This document shows, one piece after another, positions 17,968-26,223 of a stretch of DNA of 64,000 nucleotides. This DNA is from Planctomycetota bacterium. GTDB lineage: Bacteria > Planctomycetota > UBA11346. The stretch lies in contig JADGDD010000010.1 of NCBI GenBank assembly GCA_016745075.1, positions 62,001-126,000 of the forward strand, read 5' to 3'. Every line of letters begins with the position of its first letter. Position 1 is the stretch's first letter. Under the pieces are notes generated by a model, which worked only from the letters and a program-made list of their open reading frames with translations, was not told the DNA's origin and did no database searches. The position numbers and the translations under genes are program-made.

Positions 17968-19366
17968 CGCGTTCTTTCAATAAACCGTAACGCTTGCGTA
18001 AGGTGTACAGGACTTTACGACTGATTCCTAAATAGGCAGCGGCTTTTACCGGAGAATAGTGATGCTTTTTGAGTGCAGCAGCAATCAGCGCAGCTTGAAA
18101 TGTTTCGAGTGGAAAATGATCATCGGGTAGGTCTTCTGCATCTGGTGTGAGGAGAAGTTGAGGAATAATTATTGCAGAAGCTTTTCGATTTGGTTTTGCA
18201 AAGGTTTCTGTAGCGGGGTTGCCTTTGGGTACTAGCATGTGCTCTCGTAAAACGGTATCATCATGGAGCATGCAGAGTTCTTCTACGTAATGGCGTAATT
18301 GACGGATATTTCCTGGCCATGGCGCAGCCGATAAAAGAGCAGCGGCACGGTCTTCTATACTGGTAAAGCCACGTCCCCATTTAGTGCGGCAATCATTGGC
18401 AAACTCTTGAGCAAGCAAAGGAATGGCATTCGGTTCTTCACAAAGCGGTGGCAATTGTATGCGCAAAACTTTGAGACGATAATATAAGTCTTCACGAAAG
18501 GCACCAGATTGAACATGTTCGAGTAAATTCACATTAGCAGCACAAACAATACGTGCTTGTAAATGTTCTTCAGTGTCACTGCCAATAGGATACCAGCGTT
18601 TGCTTTCTAAGACCCGCAAGAGTTTCGCTTGTTGGTCTTTTGGTAACTCGGCAATTTCATCAAGGAAAACCGTGCCGCCAGCAGCCAAGGCAAGTTTACC
18701 TTTTGCTCCACCAGTGGTTGCTCCAGTAAATGCACCATCTGCATAGCCAAATAATTCTGCTTCAAAGAGAGACGGCGCAATAGCTGCACAGTTGACAGCA
18801 ATAAAAGGATCTGTGTTATGAAAATTACCACCGTGGTGAATACGTCGGGCAAATAATTCTTTGCCAGTACCTGTTTTTCCGGAAATAAATGCGGGTAATT
18901 CAGGAGTGGTATGAATGCGTTCACATAAACGTAATTGTTCAGCAATTTTGCTAGAATATACAATAATACCATCTGCTTCATGCTGGAGCGTTTGTTTCGC
19001 CGGAAGCTGAGTTACAGACTCTACTGTTGTTAGTAGGTTGTGAATATCTCGTACATCAATCGGTTTATGTATATAATCGCAGGCACCAGATTTCAGCGCT
19101 CGTATTCCAACTTCATTATCACCAAAGGCTGTCATCAGTGCTACTGGTGGTGCGTGTTCCATGTCATTGACCACAGCAAGTAATTCAAAACCATCGCCAT
19201 TAGGCATATTGATGTCGCTAATAATTAACGAAATAGCATTGGCATGAATCATGCCAATGGCTTGATTACCACTAACGGCCTCAACAACTGTATGCCCAAG
19301 GGCTGTTATGAATTGGGCAATGCTGGTTCGTACCTCACTATGATCATCAACTACTAATATGTTCAT
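17954..19366 (-). CDS. Sigma54-dependent response regulator, NtrC/PilR type
   Basis: 470 residues from MNILVVDD. The receiver domain has phospho-acceptor Asp51 (ISDINMP), Thr79 and Lys101. The AAA+ domain has Walker A GKTGTGKE, the sigma54-contact loop GAFTGA, Walker B GTVFLDEI, and an arginine-finger region (FREDLYYRL). A C-terminal Fis-type helix-turn-helix (VKAAAYLGISRKVLYTLRKRY) binds DNA. No ribosome binding site precedes the ATG. A TTGCGG-N17-TATACT promoter ends 6 bases upstream, so the mRNA may be leaderless. The frame is open further upstream, but residues there do not resemble a receiver domain. It faces the pseudopilin operon across a region with three dyads and a sigma54 promoter, the arrangement expected of an activator of those genes. 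Confidence 0.94.
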   Translation of the reverse strand: MNILVVDDHSEVRTSIAQFITALGHTVVEAVSGNQAIGMIHANAISLIISDINMPNGDGFELLAVVNDMEHAPPVALMTAFGDNEVGIRALKSGACDYIHKPIDVRDIHNLLTTVESVTQLPAKQTLQHEADGIIVYSSKIAEQLRLCERIHTTPELPAFISGKTGTGKELFARRIHHGGNFHNTDPFIAVNCAAIAPSLFEAELFGYADGAFTGATTGGAKGKLALAAGGTVFLDEIAELPKDQQAKLLRVLESKRWYPIGSDTEEHLQARIVCAANVNLLEHVQSGAFREDLYYRLKVLRIQLPPLCEEPNAIPLLAQEFANDCRTKWGRGFTSIEDRAAALLSAAPWPGNIRQLRHYVEELCMLHDDTVLREHMLVPKGNPATETFAKPNRKASAIIIPQLLLTPDAEDLPDDHFPLETFQAALIAAALKKHHYSPVKAAAYLGISRKVLYTLRKRYGLLKERDDTH

Positions 19367-19372
19367 GCTACA

Positions 19373-19401
19373 AGTATAGTCTGAAAAGGTGTATGCCGCA
19401 A
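19373..19401 (-). promoter_or_regulatory. Sigma70-type promoter of the response-regulator operon
   Basis: On the minus strand, -35 TTGCGG (19396-19401) and -10 TATACT (19373-19378) are separated by exactly 17 bp. The -10 ends 6 bases before the ATG at 19366, so transcription should begin at or next to the start codon. Confidence 0.75.
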
Positions 19402-19408
19402 GCAGTAC

Positions 19409-19464
19409 GGGCGTATCTGCCCGCTCAAAATAGGGCACATATGCCCTAGGGGGCCCTTTCGCCC
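19409..19464. promoter_or_regulatory. Three GGGC-N6-GCCC dyads, probable enhancer sites of the sigma54 regulator
   Basis: Copies are at 19409-19422, 19433-19446 (extended TAGGGCACATATGCCCTA) and 19451-19464. Centres are 24 and 18 bp apart. They lie upstream of the regulator's -35 element and 31-100 bp upstream of the sigma54 promoter at 19495. A fixed 8-base dyad is expected about once or less in 64 kb, so three in 56 bp is not chance. Binding by the NtrC-type protein is inferred. Confidence 0.8.
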
Positions 19465-19494
19465 GTTTTTAGCTGGAAAATTCAGCACTTTCTT

Positions 19495-19510
19495 TGGCAC
19501 AATTTACGCA
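19495..19510 (+). promoter_or_regulatory. Sigma54 promoter of the pseudopilin operon
   Basis: TGGCAC-AATTT-ACGCA keeps the invariant GG (-24) and GC (-12) with correct 10-base spacing. It lies about 57 bp upstream of the first pseudopilin start (19567) and downstream of the three dyads. Confidence 0.75.
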
Positions 19511-19566
19511 GTATACTCTTTAGCACTCACATGGCCAAGGGCAATCTTGCGAAAGGTTTTTATACG

Positions 19567-19965
19567 ATGAAACAAGGGTATACGCTACGAGGCGGGCTTT
19601 CTATTATAGAGGTGGTTATCGCTTTCTCAATATTGATGATGGTGGTATTGTCTCAAATTACAGCAATGTATCAAGCGCACACACTTGCAGTACACACACA
19701 TAATAGGGATTTAGTACTGACCCAAATAGACACTTTAATGGAAGAGATTCAGGCAGCACCTTTTGTGAGTATTGCTGCTTATCATGGAGCTGGCTACTCG
19801 GTTGCTGGCGTCAATGTAGGTACAGCACAAAGTGCAGTTGTAGAGGTGAGCGCAGTATTATTGGCAGTCGGTATGTATCAAATAACTATTACAGGGAACT
19901 GGGATGACCAAATTAATGATAATAATAGTATGACCGCAACACTTATTCAAGTAAATAGGGGGTAG
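19567..19965 (+). CDS. Pseudopilin, PilV/GspI-like
   Basis: 132 residues from MKQGYTLRGG. The prepilin leader ends in Gly and is followed by LSIIEVVIAFSILMMVVLSQ, with Glu at mature position 5, the hallmark of type IV pilin-like proteins processed by prepilin peptidase. An upstream in-frame ATG at 19531 would lengthen the leader to 22 residues. The chosen start has GAAAGG about 11 bases upstream. The short C-terminal domain is beta-rich (GMYQITITGNWDD). It is the first gene of a sigma54-controlled operon of minor pilins. It is probably an assembly-initiating minor pilin of a type IV pilus or type II secretion system. Confidence 0.85.
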   Translation: MKQGYTLRGGLSIIEVVIAFSILMMVVLSQITAMYQAHTLAVHTHNRDLVLTQIDTLMEEIQAAPFVSIAAYHGAGYSVAGVNVGTAQSAVVEVSAVLLAVGMYQITITGNWDDQINDNNSMTATLIQVNRG

Positions 19966-19968
19966 ACC

Positions 19969-21066
19969 ATGACTTATCAGCCGCGCCGATTTTTTTGTAA
20001 AGGCTTTACGCTTATAGAGACAGCCATAGCGGTTGGTATTCTAGGGACTTTATCCTACACCATTACTAATGGTCTTGTGGGGGCTACCTTGTTACGTGAA
20101 ACCATCAATACGGAGATGAGTCTCGCTAACCAAGCAAATTCTGTCATTAATGATTTAGCAGATGAGTTACGGAGTGCCGACTTCAATTATATTTATAACG
20201 CAGAAGTGCAATATAATGGTAGTATCGTGCACCTATGGAGTTTTCGCATTTCTACAGGGCTTGATTCCCTTGGTCAGCCGATCTATGACACAGGAGATTA
20301 TGGTCGTGTTGTACAATTTGATGAATATGAAAAAACGCTTGTCATGTATGAATACGGAACGGAGACAACGGCATTAGAGAACCTTCTTGCAGCAGATGTT
20401 ACGAGCTTTTCCATTATGCCAAACACTGGTAGCATTCTTGTTTCTAATCAAATGCAGCTGGCATTATCTATGGAGCAAGAAGATAGCTTTGGTAAAAATC
20501 ATGAAATGTCTGCGAGCCGGACAGTATTTTTACGATCAACCATGTACAATTCAGATGGATTTAGTGCGGTAGATATTACACAAACGGATGAGACAGAGGA
20601 GAATGGCACAACAACTACAGACATTACGGATACCACCACAACAGAGGAAACAGGGACAACGACCGATACAACGACGGAAGAAACCACTGATACAACAACG
20701 GAAGAAACCACTGATACAACGACAACAGAAACGGTTATCACAACACCAACAGATATCCATGAAGATGGTGGTCCAAGCTATGTCTGGGGGAATAATTCTG
20801 CATCAAATGGAGAAGTATATATTACTATCAGTATTAATGCCGCAGGCGGCACCAGTTTTGATAGGGATACGGCAGAAGTTGCATTGCAGGGGGCAGACAC
20901 ATCTGGATTAAATATTTCATATGGCTGGTCATCTAATCCAAAAAAAGATACTATAACTATTTCAGGCACAGCAGCAGGAAGTTTTGCAATTACTATTAAC
21001 GGCAAAACAACTTCTTCGAATTCGAGGAAAGCAACCGGAACAACACAAGAAAGTAATTATTATTGA
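19969..21066 (+). CDS. Pseudopilin, PilW/GspJ-like, with Thr-rich insert and extra C-terminal domain
   Basis: 365 residues. The leader ends at KG and is followed by FTLIETAIAVGILGTLSYTI, a classic class III prepilin junction with Glu at position 5. Residues to about 200 form the minor-pilin globular domain. A Thr/Glu/Asp-rich linker with 8-residue repeats (DTTTEETT) follows at about 205-255, then a small beta-rich domain (VYITISINAAGG, DTITISGTAAG) of unknown type. Minor pilins rarely carry such an extension, so the C-terminal module may be displayed at the pilus tip. It starts 3 bp after the preceding pseudopilin. Confidence 0.85.
   Translation: MTYQPRRFFCKGFTLIETAIAVGILGTLSYTITNGLVGATLLRETINTEMSLANQANSVINDLADELRSADFNYIYNAEVQYNGSIVHLWSFRISTGLDSLGQPIYDTGDYGRVVQFDEYEKTLVMYEYGTETTALENLLAADVTSFSIMPNTGSILVSNQMQLALSMEQEDSFGKNHEMSASRTVFLRSTMYNSDGFSAVDITQTDETEENGTTTTDITDTTTTEETGTTTDTTTEETTDTTTEETTDTTTTETVITTPTDIHEDGGPSYVWGNNSASNGEVYITISINAAGGTSFDRDTAEVALQGADTSGLNISYGWSSNPKKDTITISGTAAGSFAITINGKTTSSNSRKATGTTQESNYY
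20665..20732 (+). repeat. 24-bp in-frame tandem repeat, 2.8 copies
   Basis: The unit begins GATACAACGACGG and ends AACCACT: copies at 20665-20688, 20689-20712 and a partial copy at 20713-20732. It encodes DTTTEETT and can vary in copy number without breaking the frame. Confidence 0.9.
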
Positions 21067-21112
21067 TACGGTGCTTTTGTCGTGATTGTTCAAACGTGTA
21101 AAGGAGGAGAGG

Positions 21113-22435
21113 ATGAAAAATAGACGAACGGCAGGTAATGCAATGGTCGCTGTACTTGGCCTTGCTGTTATTATGATGAGTATGGCTTATAGTTTATCGG
21201 AAACGACGAGCGCGAGCCGTGTACTGCAAGAAATGCGTACGAGACAATTAAAATTGCGTTTAGCAACGGAATCGGCAGCAAATGTTGCTATAGCCTATTT
21301 TCAATCAAATTGGGAAACTCTTACGGATGGAGCGGCAACCTTGGAAGTTGGTGGCACTATCAATGTTGATATTTCTTCAACTGCGGTGGGCAGCTCCACA
21401 TTGAATAATGCCGATCTTGTGGCAACTATTACTAAGCTGAGTGGAACAAACCCCGATAACTCTGTGTATACCATTACAGCGACTGGTGTTTTTGGCGATA
21501 AAAACAACCCAGAAGATTTTCGACGTTATCGTATTACTATGTCTACAGCAAAGGCTCCAGAAGAAGTTTTTGCGCAAACAATGCTTTCCATAGAAGGCTA
21601 CGATTTTATGGGGAACGCCAACACAGATGCGTGGAATAGCACGGTGAGTGATTACGGTGGTGGATCAACGAACACGAGTAATGGAGATATTGCCTCAGAA
21701 GGAGATATTACGATAGGTGGTTCGGCAACTGTTGGTGGTGATGTTAACGATAACCAAGAATTCCCACTGCCTACTTTTGATTATAGCGAGACTGTTGGTG
21801 GAGAATCTGCAACAACGAGTTTGGGAGCTGTTACCAGCAGTATTGATTTGTATGACACGTCTAGTCCTTATCGAGCTTCATCTGTTATCCTTGGGAATGG
21901 AGAATCAATCACCGTGCACGGGAATGTGGTTTTATATGTAGATGGTGCGGTAAACTTTAAACAAGCGACTATTAATTACGATGATTCAGTTTCTTATCCA
22001 AATAGATCAAGCACATTACGTATTTATCAAGATGAGTACGATGATAGTTCCGCAACTGATTTTGCAATAAACGGTAATACGATAGTTGGCGATGTAACAG
22101 ACAATGGAGACGGAACGCTAGAGGTCCATCCTGAGAGATTTGTTTTCATCACAGAAAACGATGGGGCAATTACCTGTAATGGCAACGGAGCTTTGGCGGC
22201 AGCTATTTTTGCACCAAATGCTTCTTTCAAATTTAATGGCACTTTTGATATGTACGGTTCTATTATTGCGGCTTATTTCGGTACTGGTACTGCTGGAAGC
22301 TCAACGCAAGGAAAGGTGAACGGCACTTTTGATTTTCATTATGATGAAGGGCTGGAATCTTTAAACCTCGATTTGGCTCCACGTTTACTTATTCTTGGCT
22401 GGCAAGCACGAGGACTTGGATTTGATGAACTATAA
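21113..22435 (+). CDS. PilX-like pilus assembly protein
   Basis: 440 residues from the ATG behind AAGGAGGAGAGG. A single N-terminal membrane segment (NAMVAVLGLAVIMMSMAYSL) and the TRQLKLRLATESAANVAIAYF region are typical of PilX/DUF-type pilus assembly proteins with a non-cleaved helix. The rest is beta-rich with Gly/Ser/Thr repeats (DITIGGSATVGGDV, AAIFAPNASFKFNGTFDMYGSIIA), resembling the beta-helical domains of PilX N-terminal-domain proteins. It lies in the pseudopilin operon, 46 bp after the previous gene, and probably forms part of the minor-pilin tip complex. Confidence 0.8.
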   Translation: MKNRRTAGNAMVAVLGLAVIMMSMAYSLSETTSASRVLQEMRTRQLKLRLATESAANVAIAYFQSNWETLTDGAATLEVGGTINVDISSTAVGSSTLNNADLVATITKLSGTNPDNSVYTITATGVFGDKNNPEDFRRYRITMSTAKAPEEVFAQTMLSIEGYDFMGNANTDAWNSTVSDYGGGSTNTSNGDIASEGDITIGGSATVGGDVNDNQEFPLPTFDYSETVGGESATTSLGAVTSSIDLYDTSSPYRASSVILGNGESITVHGNVVLYVDGAVNFKQATINYDDSVSYPNRSSTLRIYQDEYDDSSATDFAINGNTIVGDVTDNGDGTLEVHPERFVFITENDGAITCNGNGALAAAIFAPNASFKFNGTFDMYGSIIAAYFGTGTAGSSTQGKVNGTFDFHYDEGLESLNLDLAPRLLILGWQARGLGFDEL

Positions 22436-22457
22436 TTACCTTCACAAAGGATTGTGC

Positions 22458-23417
22458 ATGTTGGCTCGTTTAGTATTTCTTATTTGTTTAAGTTTTATAA
22501 TTTTATTAGGTGCAGTGGAAAAGGCGCAATTTTCGTCTGCGTCTATTGGTGAGCAACGGAGCCTTTTATCACAACTAGCTCGCACTGGTGATGGTGATTC
22601 GATACAGCAGGCGGTAGACTTATTACTCACTCATGAGCAACCAAATATGTTGACTCATGAAATTGAAACGCTTGGTAAGCAACCTCGTATCGTAGAGTGT
22701 TTTGAGCAATTGCATACAGAAGCTTCCCCTTCTGGGCGTTCAACAAATAGTCGGCAAGCGGCGCTGTTATTACTGGCAGCTGCAGGTGATGATCGATCTA
22801 TTGAAGAATGTATCAATGCTCTCAATGAACCTGCACTTACTGAGAGTGCAGCGAAAGCTCTGAAAAAAATAACAAAAAAATCTTTTGGTACAGATAGCAC
22901 GAAATGGCGTGAGTGGTATAACACACAAAGTACACAGGCTCATATGTTTCTTGATGACTTGGCAGAGGCTATAGACCATGAAGATACAATTGCGCTTTCA
23001 AAATCCATGCATCGAGCATTTTTTTGTAAAGTACATCGTAGTGAGGTTGCAGAGTTATTAATGCCTTTGTTAGAAGATGATGATCCTAGTGTTGTAGCCA
23101 TGGCCTATCACGGTTTAAAAACTGTTGGAGGCCCAGTTGCAACTCTGGCGTTAGAAGATGTTCCACGCCCACGTAAAACAGTAGAGACTCTCATAGACGA
23201 AGAAAACGATCTAGAAGTAGAGGTTGTAGTTCCAGGTCCAGAGCTCCCAACTCTTGCCAATCCATCAGCTGGAACGGATTTATTTGGAATATTTATTATT
23301 GTATTTATTATCCTGCTTATTGGTTTCATTCTCTACGTTGTCATCAAAGCAAAGAAAGATAAACCTGCCGCCATCTCTTGTAAACCAGAAGAATCTCAAG
23401 ACCCATGGGGGCTTTAA
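22458..23417 (+). CDS. Membrane-anchored HEAT-like protein of unknown function
   Basis: 319 residues from the ATG behind AAAGG. A signal peptide or N-anchor (MLARLVFLICLSFIILLGAV) is followed by alpha-helical repeats that look HEAT-like (ALLLLAAAGDDRSIEECINAL, LLEDDDPSVVAMAYHGLKTV) and a C-terminal membrane helix (GIFIIVFIILLIGFILYVVI) with a basic tail. It is the last gene of the pseudopilin operon and probably a periplasmic scaffold anchored at both ends. Its start is 22 bp after the previous stop. The function is inferred only from context. Confidence 0.75.
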   Translation: MLARLVFLICLSFIILLGAVEKAQFSSASIGEQRSLLSQLARTGDGDSIQQAVDLLLTHEQPNMLTHEIETLGKQPRIVECFEQLHTEASPSGRSTNSRQAALLLLAAAGDDRSIEECINALNEPALTESAAKALKKITKKSFGTDSTKWREWYNTQSTQAHMFLDDLAEAIDHEDTIALSKSMHRAFFCKVHRSEVAELLMPLLEDDDPSVVAMAYHGLKTVGGPVATLALEDVPRPRKTVETLIDEENDLEVEVVVPGPELPTLANPSAGTDLFGIFIIVFIILLIGFILYVVIKAKKDKPAAISCKPEESQDPWGL

Positions 23418-23448
23418 ATAAAAGAGAAAAGTGATTTATAAAACGGTA

Positions 23449-24792
23449 TCATTGAGGTTCGGGCCGATCGTGAAAACGTGGTCCTTTACCCGGTGGTGGC
23501 CCTCTTCGTGGCCGTTCTCCATCATATCGTGCTCGTTTCGGTGGATGGTCTAGGAGATGATTCGGTGGTGGCCCGAGATGTTCGCGTTTTGGTGGAAGCC
23601 AGTCTTCCTCTGATTCTGTTGTGTGTGTTTCTAGCGGCAGAGGTAGATGAATAGGGTGTGGCGGTGGGAATTGTGGTTCCTCTTGAATAATTGCAGGTCT
23701 TGGTGGTAAATGCTGTGGTGGCTGAGGCCGATAATAATCTAAGCCAAAAAACAATAGGCCAGCAAAAAAGAGAAGTAACAAGGCAGCAAAGAGCAGTGTT
23801 TTTTTTAGGTTATTTTGTACGGTTACGAAAGAAGACATTTTAACAGTAGCTAAAGCTTCTTCAAATGCTTGGGCTGTGGTAAATCGTTTGTGGGGATGAA
23901 CATGGCATGCTTTGCTCAGTATTTTTTGCATGTTCTCTGGAATGCCCGGTGGTAAAGAGCTAAGACCTGTTTGTACAGCATCTAATAATTCATCACTGTT
24001 TTTTTGCGGGAATACCGGTGTAAAAGTGTAGAGTTCTATCAAGCTAATTCCCAGTGCATAAATATCACTGCGTTCATCATCATCACCAGCCAAACATTCA
24101 GGAGCCATGTAGCGAATAGTGCCAGCAAGAGAACCGGTAATGCTGCCATGCGTGTCTATGGCGAGACCAAAATCACTGAGCCATGCATGTGGCCCAGCAT
24201 CCAACATAATATTGCCTGGCTTAATATCACGATGGCGTATGCCTTGACTGTGGGCATAAGCAAGAGCACTGGCTAATTGTTGGGCAATAATGACAATCGA
24301 GTCTTCTGGTGTCTGAGTGCCTTCATCAATAATATCTTGCAGGCTTGGCCCACGAATGTAACGCATAGCAAAATATTGTTGTTCATCCTCAACACCGTAG
24401 GCATAAATGGGAACAATGTGGGGATGTTCTAATTGACCAATGAGACAGGCTTCACGTTGGAAGCGGCGCTGACTGCTTTCGTTTATTGCCTCTGAGCGAA
24501 TAATTTTTAGAGCAACACGGCGGCCTAATGATAATTGTTCAGCTTCATAGACTATGCCCATGCCGCCACGACCAATTTCACTTTTTACGACAAATTCACC
24601 AATTTGCTCTAATTCATCTTGCATTTTGGTTATTTCTAATTGGGCCATGGTTGGAAATAAGTCACGAATGTCATCGGCAAGTTGTGGGTGCTCTGTGCAG
24701 TAGTCTTCTATGTTTACGTGTTCACCTGCACGGAGCCGCTCACAGTAGCCATCGGCTAATTCCGCTAAGAGATAATCTGGATCTTCAGCCAT
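23449..24792 (-). CDS. Membrane-bound Ser/Thr protein kinase, planctomycete type
   Basis: 447 residues from MAEDPDYLLAEL. The N-terminal helix region (residues 1-60, ending DIRDLFPTMAQLE) is the short domain found before many planctomycete kinases. The kinase domain has the Gly loop GRGGMGIVY, Lys96, catalytic HRDIKPGN (Asp189), DFG (Asp207) and YMAPE. A membrane helix (about 340-362) precedes an 85-residue Pro/Arg/His-rich tail that would lie outside the cytoplasm. The start overlaps the end of the ECF sigma gene by 8 bp, so sigma factor and kinase are co-translated, a pairing known for kinase-controlled ECF factors. Confidence 0.95.
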   Translation of the reverse strand: MAEDPDYLLAELADGYCERLRAGEHVNIEDYCTEHPQLADDIRDLFPTMAQLEITKMQDELEQIGEFVVKSEIGRGGMGIVYEAEQLSLGRRVALKIIRSEAINESSQRRFQREACLIGQLEHPHIVPIYAYGVEDEQQYFAMRYIRGPSLQDIIDEGTQTPEDSIVIIAQQLASALAYAHSQGIRHRDIKPGNIMLDAGPHAWLSDFGLAIDTHGSITGSLAGTIRYMAPECLAGDDDERSDIYALGISLIELYTFTPVFPQKNSDELLDAVQTGLSSLPPGIPENMQKILSKACHVHPHKRFTTAQAFEEALATVKMSSFVTVQNNLKKTLLFAALLLLFFAGLLFFGLDYYRPQPPQHLPPRPAIIQEEPQFPPPHPIHLPLPLETHTTESEEDWLPPKREHLGPPPNHLLDHPPKRARYDGERPRRGPPPGKGPRFHDRPEPQ

Positions 24793-25387
24793 TATCCATT
24801 TCACTTTCAAAATAACCGGCAGAACTAACGATCTCTTTGAGCCGACGCAGTGCACGCACATAACGAATACTCGCAGCTTTAATTTCTATGCCTAAAATAG
24901 TGGCAACTTCTTTATTGCTGAGTTCTTCATAATGACGCAGGGCAACAATTTCTTGGTCTATCGGTGATAATTGCTCCAAGAGTTTTTGGATATGTTGCGC
25001 TCGTTCACGGCGAACCGCGCTAACGCTTGGCGAGTGGCCGCCACCGCTAATCTGATAGGCGATGGTGGCGCTAGTAGCTCCCGGATCAAACCCTACAGCA
25101 CCTGCTTCTTTACGAATATCGCGGGCTTGTACACCTAAATGTTCACGGTGGGTATCGCATAACGTTTGCATTAAGATTAGGCGTAACCATAAAAAAGGTG
25201 TATGGCGATTGTTATCATAATGGTGCAAGCGTTTTTTTGCTGCGATAAACACATCTTGGATAATATCTTCTGGGCTGATTCGTCGCACAAGCCGAGGATC
25301 AATACGAAAGCGAGCAATTCGTAATAATTGCGGCGAGGCTGTTTCCAGCAGCTCGGCAAGCTGCTCTGCTGTTTCAAGGTTATCCAT
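24785..25387 (-). CDS. ECF-type RNA polymerase sigma factor, planctomycete group
   Basis: 200 residues. Region 2 includes ISPEDIIQDVFIAAKKRL and FLWLRLILMQTLCDTHR; region 4 is LSPIDQEIVALRHYEELSNKEVATILGIEIKAASIRYVRALRRLKEI in outline. The long linker (AGAVGFDPGATSATIAYQISGG) is typical of the planctomycete ECF groups whose activity is tied to Ser/Thr kinases rather than anti-sigma factors. It overlaps the kinase gene by 8 bp and starts 23 bp after the outer-membrane protein gene. Confidence 0.93.
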   Translation of the reverse strand: MDNLETAEQLAELLETASPQLLRIARFRIDPRLVRRISPEDIIQDVFIAAKKRLHHYDNNRHTPFLWLRLILMQTLCDTHREHLGVQARDIRKEAGAVGFDPGATSATIAYQISGGGHSPSVSAVRRERAQHIQKLLEQLSPIDQEIVALRHYEELSNKEVATILGIEIKAASIRYVRALRRLKEIVSSAGYFESEMDNG

Positions 25388-25410
25388 TGTCCGTAGCCTA
25401 CGGTCTGAAA

Positions 25411-26223
25411 TTAAAATGTCATGCCTAAGGTCATGCCGATCTTATCAGCTTGAATACGGTTACCCGTTTCGGCTTCTTCTAAATGACTTCTGTAGCCATA
25501 GGCGGAAATACTCCATGTTTCTGATACTGTTATCGTACTAAAGAGGCCAAAGCTTTCTTGGTAGAGATCATCCGTATTGTAGCAAATGCTGCCATTGGCA
25601 TCACAGGCGTATTGTCGTTCCCCGCCACTCAGATAGAATCCGGCAGACCACCAATCGTAGGCAAATGTCATTCGTCCATGGTAAGAAAAATAGGCATCGT
25701 TTTCTGTGTGTATAGCATCTACAGCCGCACTGACTGTTAAAAGACCTGGACCATAAACCTGACTATACATGCAAAACGGACTTACTTGTATAACGTGTGA
25801 TTGAGCCAAATCTATATGGTGAGAATAATAGAGGTCACAGCCCCACAGGTCTTCTGTGTGCAGATAACCAAAACCAAACGCGGTACCAATGTAGCCTGCA
25901 TCAGTATCGTACATGCTATGGAGAGCCGTTTTCCAATCGGATGGTCCATCATGGTAAACGCCAGAGAAGACAACATCGTATTGCGTCCAATCGCCAAGTG
26001 CATCACTGCCGCCCTCGGTAGAGTCTAGCTGAAGACTGGCGCTCCACATCTGTTGATGAAAGCCATAGGACATACCGAAATAAGATGTGTCGTGTTTATT
26101 CGCGTCAGCGCTATGTTGAACCTGCCCACTATACAGCAGGGCAGTTTGGGTTAGGGCGGTTTCTTCAGCAAACAAGAGACAGCTATGACTGATACAGAAT
26201 AAGGCAATATATTTAGGCAACAT
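25411..26223 (-). CDS. Probable outer-membrane beta-barrel protein
   Basis: 270 residues with a signal peptide (MLPKYIALFCISHSCLLFAE). Alternating polar/aromatic strands follow (YFGMSYGFHQQMWSASLQL, GFLYLSGGE-type segments), ending in MTLGMTF with a terminal Phe typical of BamA-inserted barrels. No family is recognised. Size suggests 10-12 strands. It overlaps the end of the urea-transporter/M23 fusion by 11 bp, so both are translated together. It may be the outer-membrane partner of that transporter. Confidence 0.75.
   Translation of the reverse strand: MLPKYIALFCISHSCLLFAEETALTQTALLYSGQVQHSADANKHDTSYFGMSYGFHQQMWSASLQLDSTEGGSDALGDWTQYDVVFSGVYHDGPSDWKTALHSMYDTDAGYIGTAFGFGYLHTEDLWGCDLYYSHHIDLAQSHVIQVSPFCMYSQVYGPGLLTVSAAVDAIHTENDAYFSYHGRMTFAYDWWSAGFYLSGGERQYACDANGSICYNTDDLYQESFGLFSTITVSETWSISAYGYRSHLEEAETGNRIQADKIGMTLGMTF

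Noticed and set aside
20499-20741. Val/Ser-rich minus-strand frames over the repeat region
   Set aside because: Mirror translation of the Thr-rich repeat of the pseudopilin gene.
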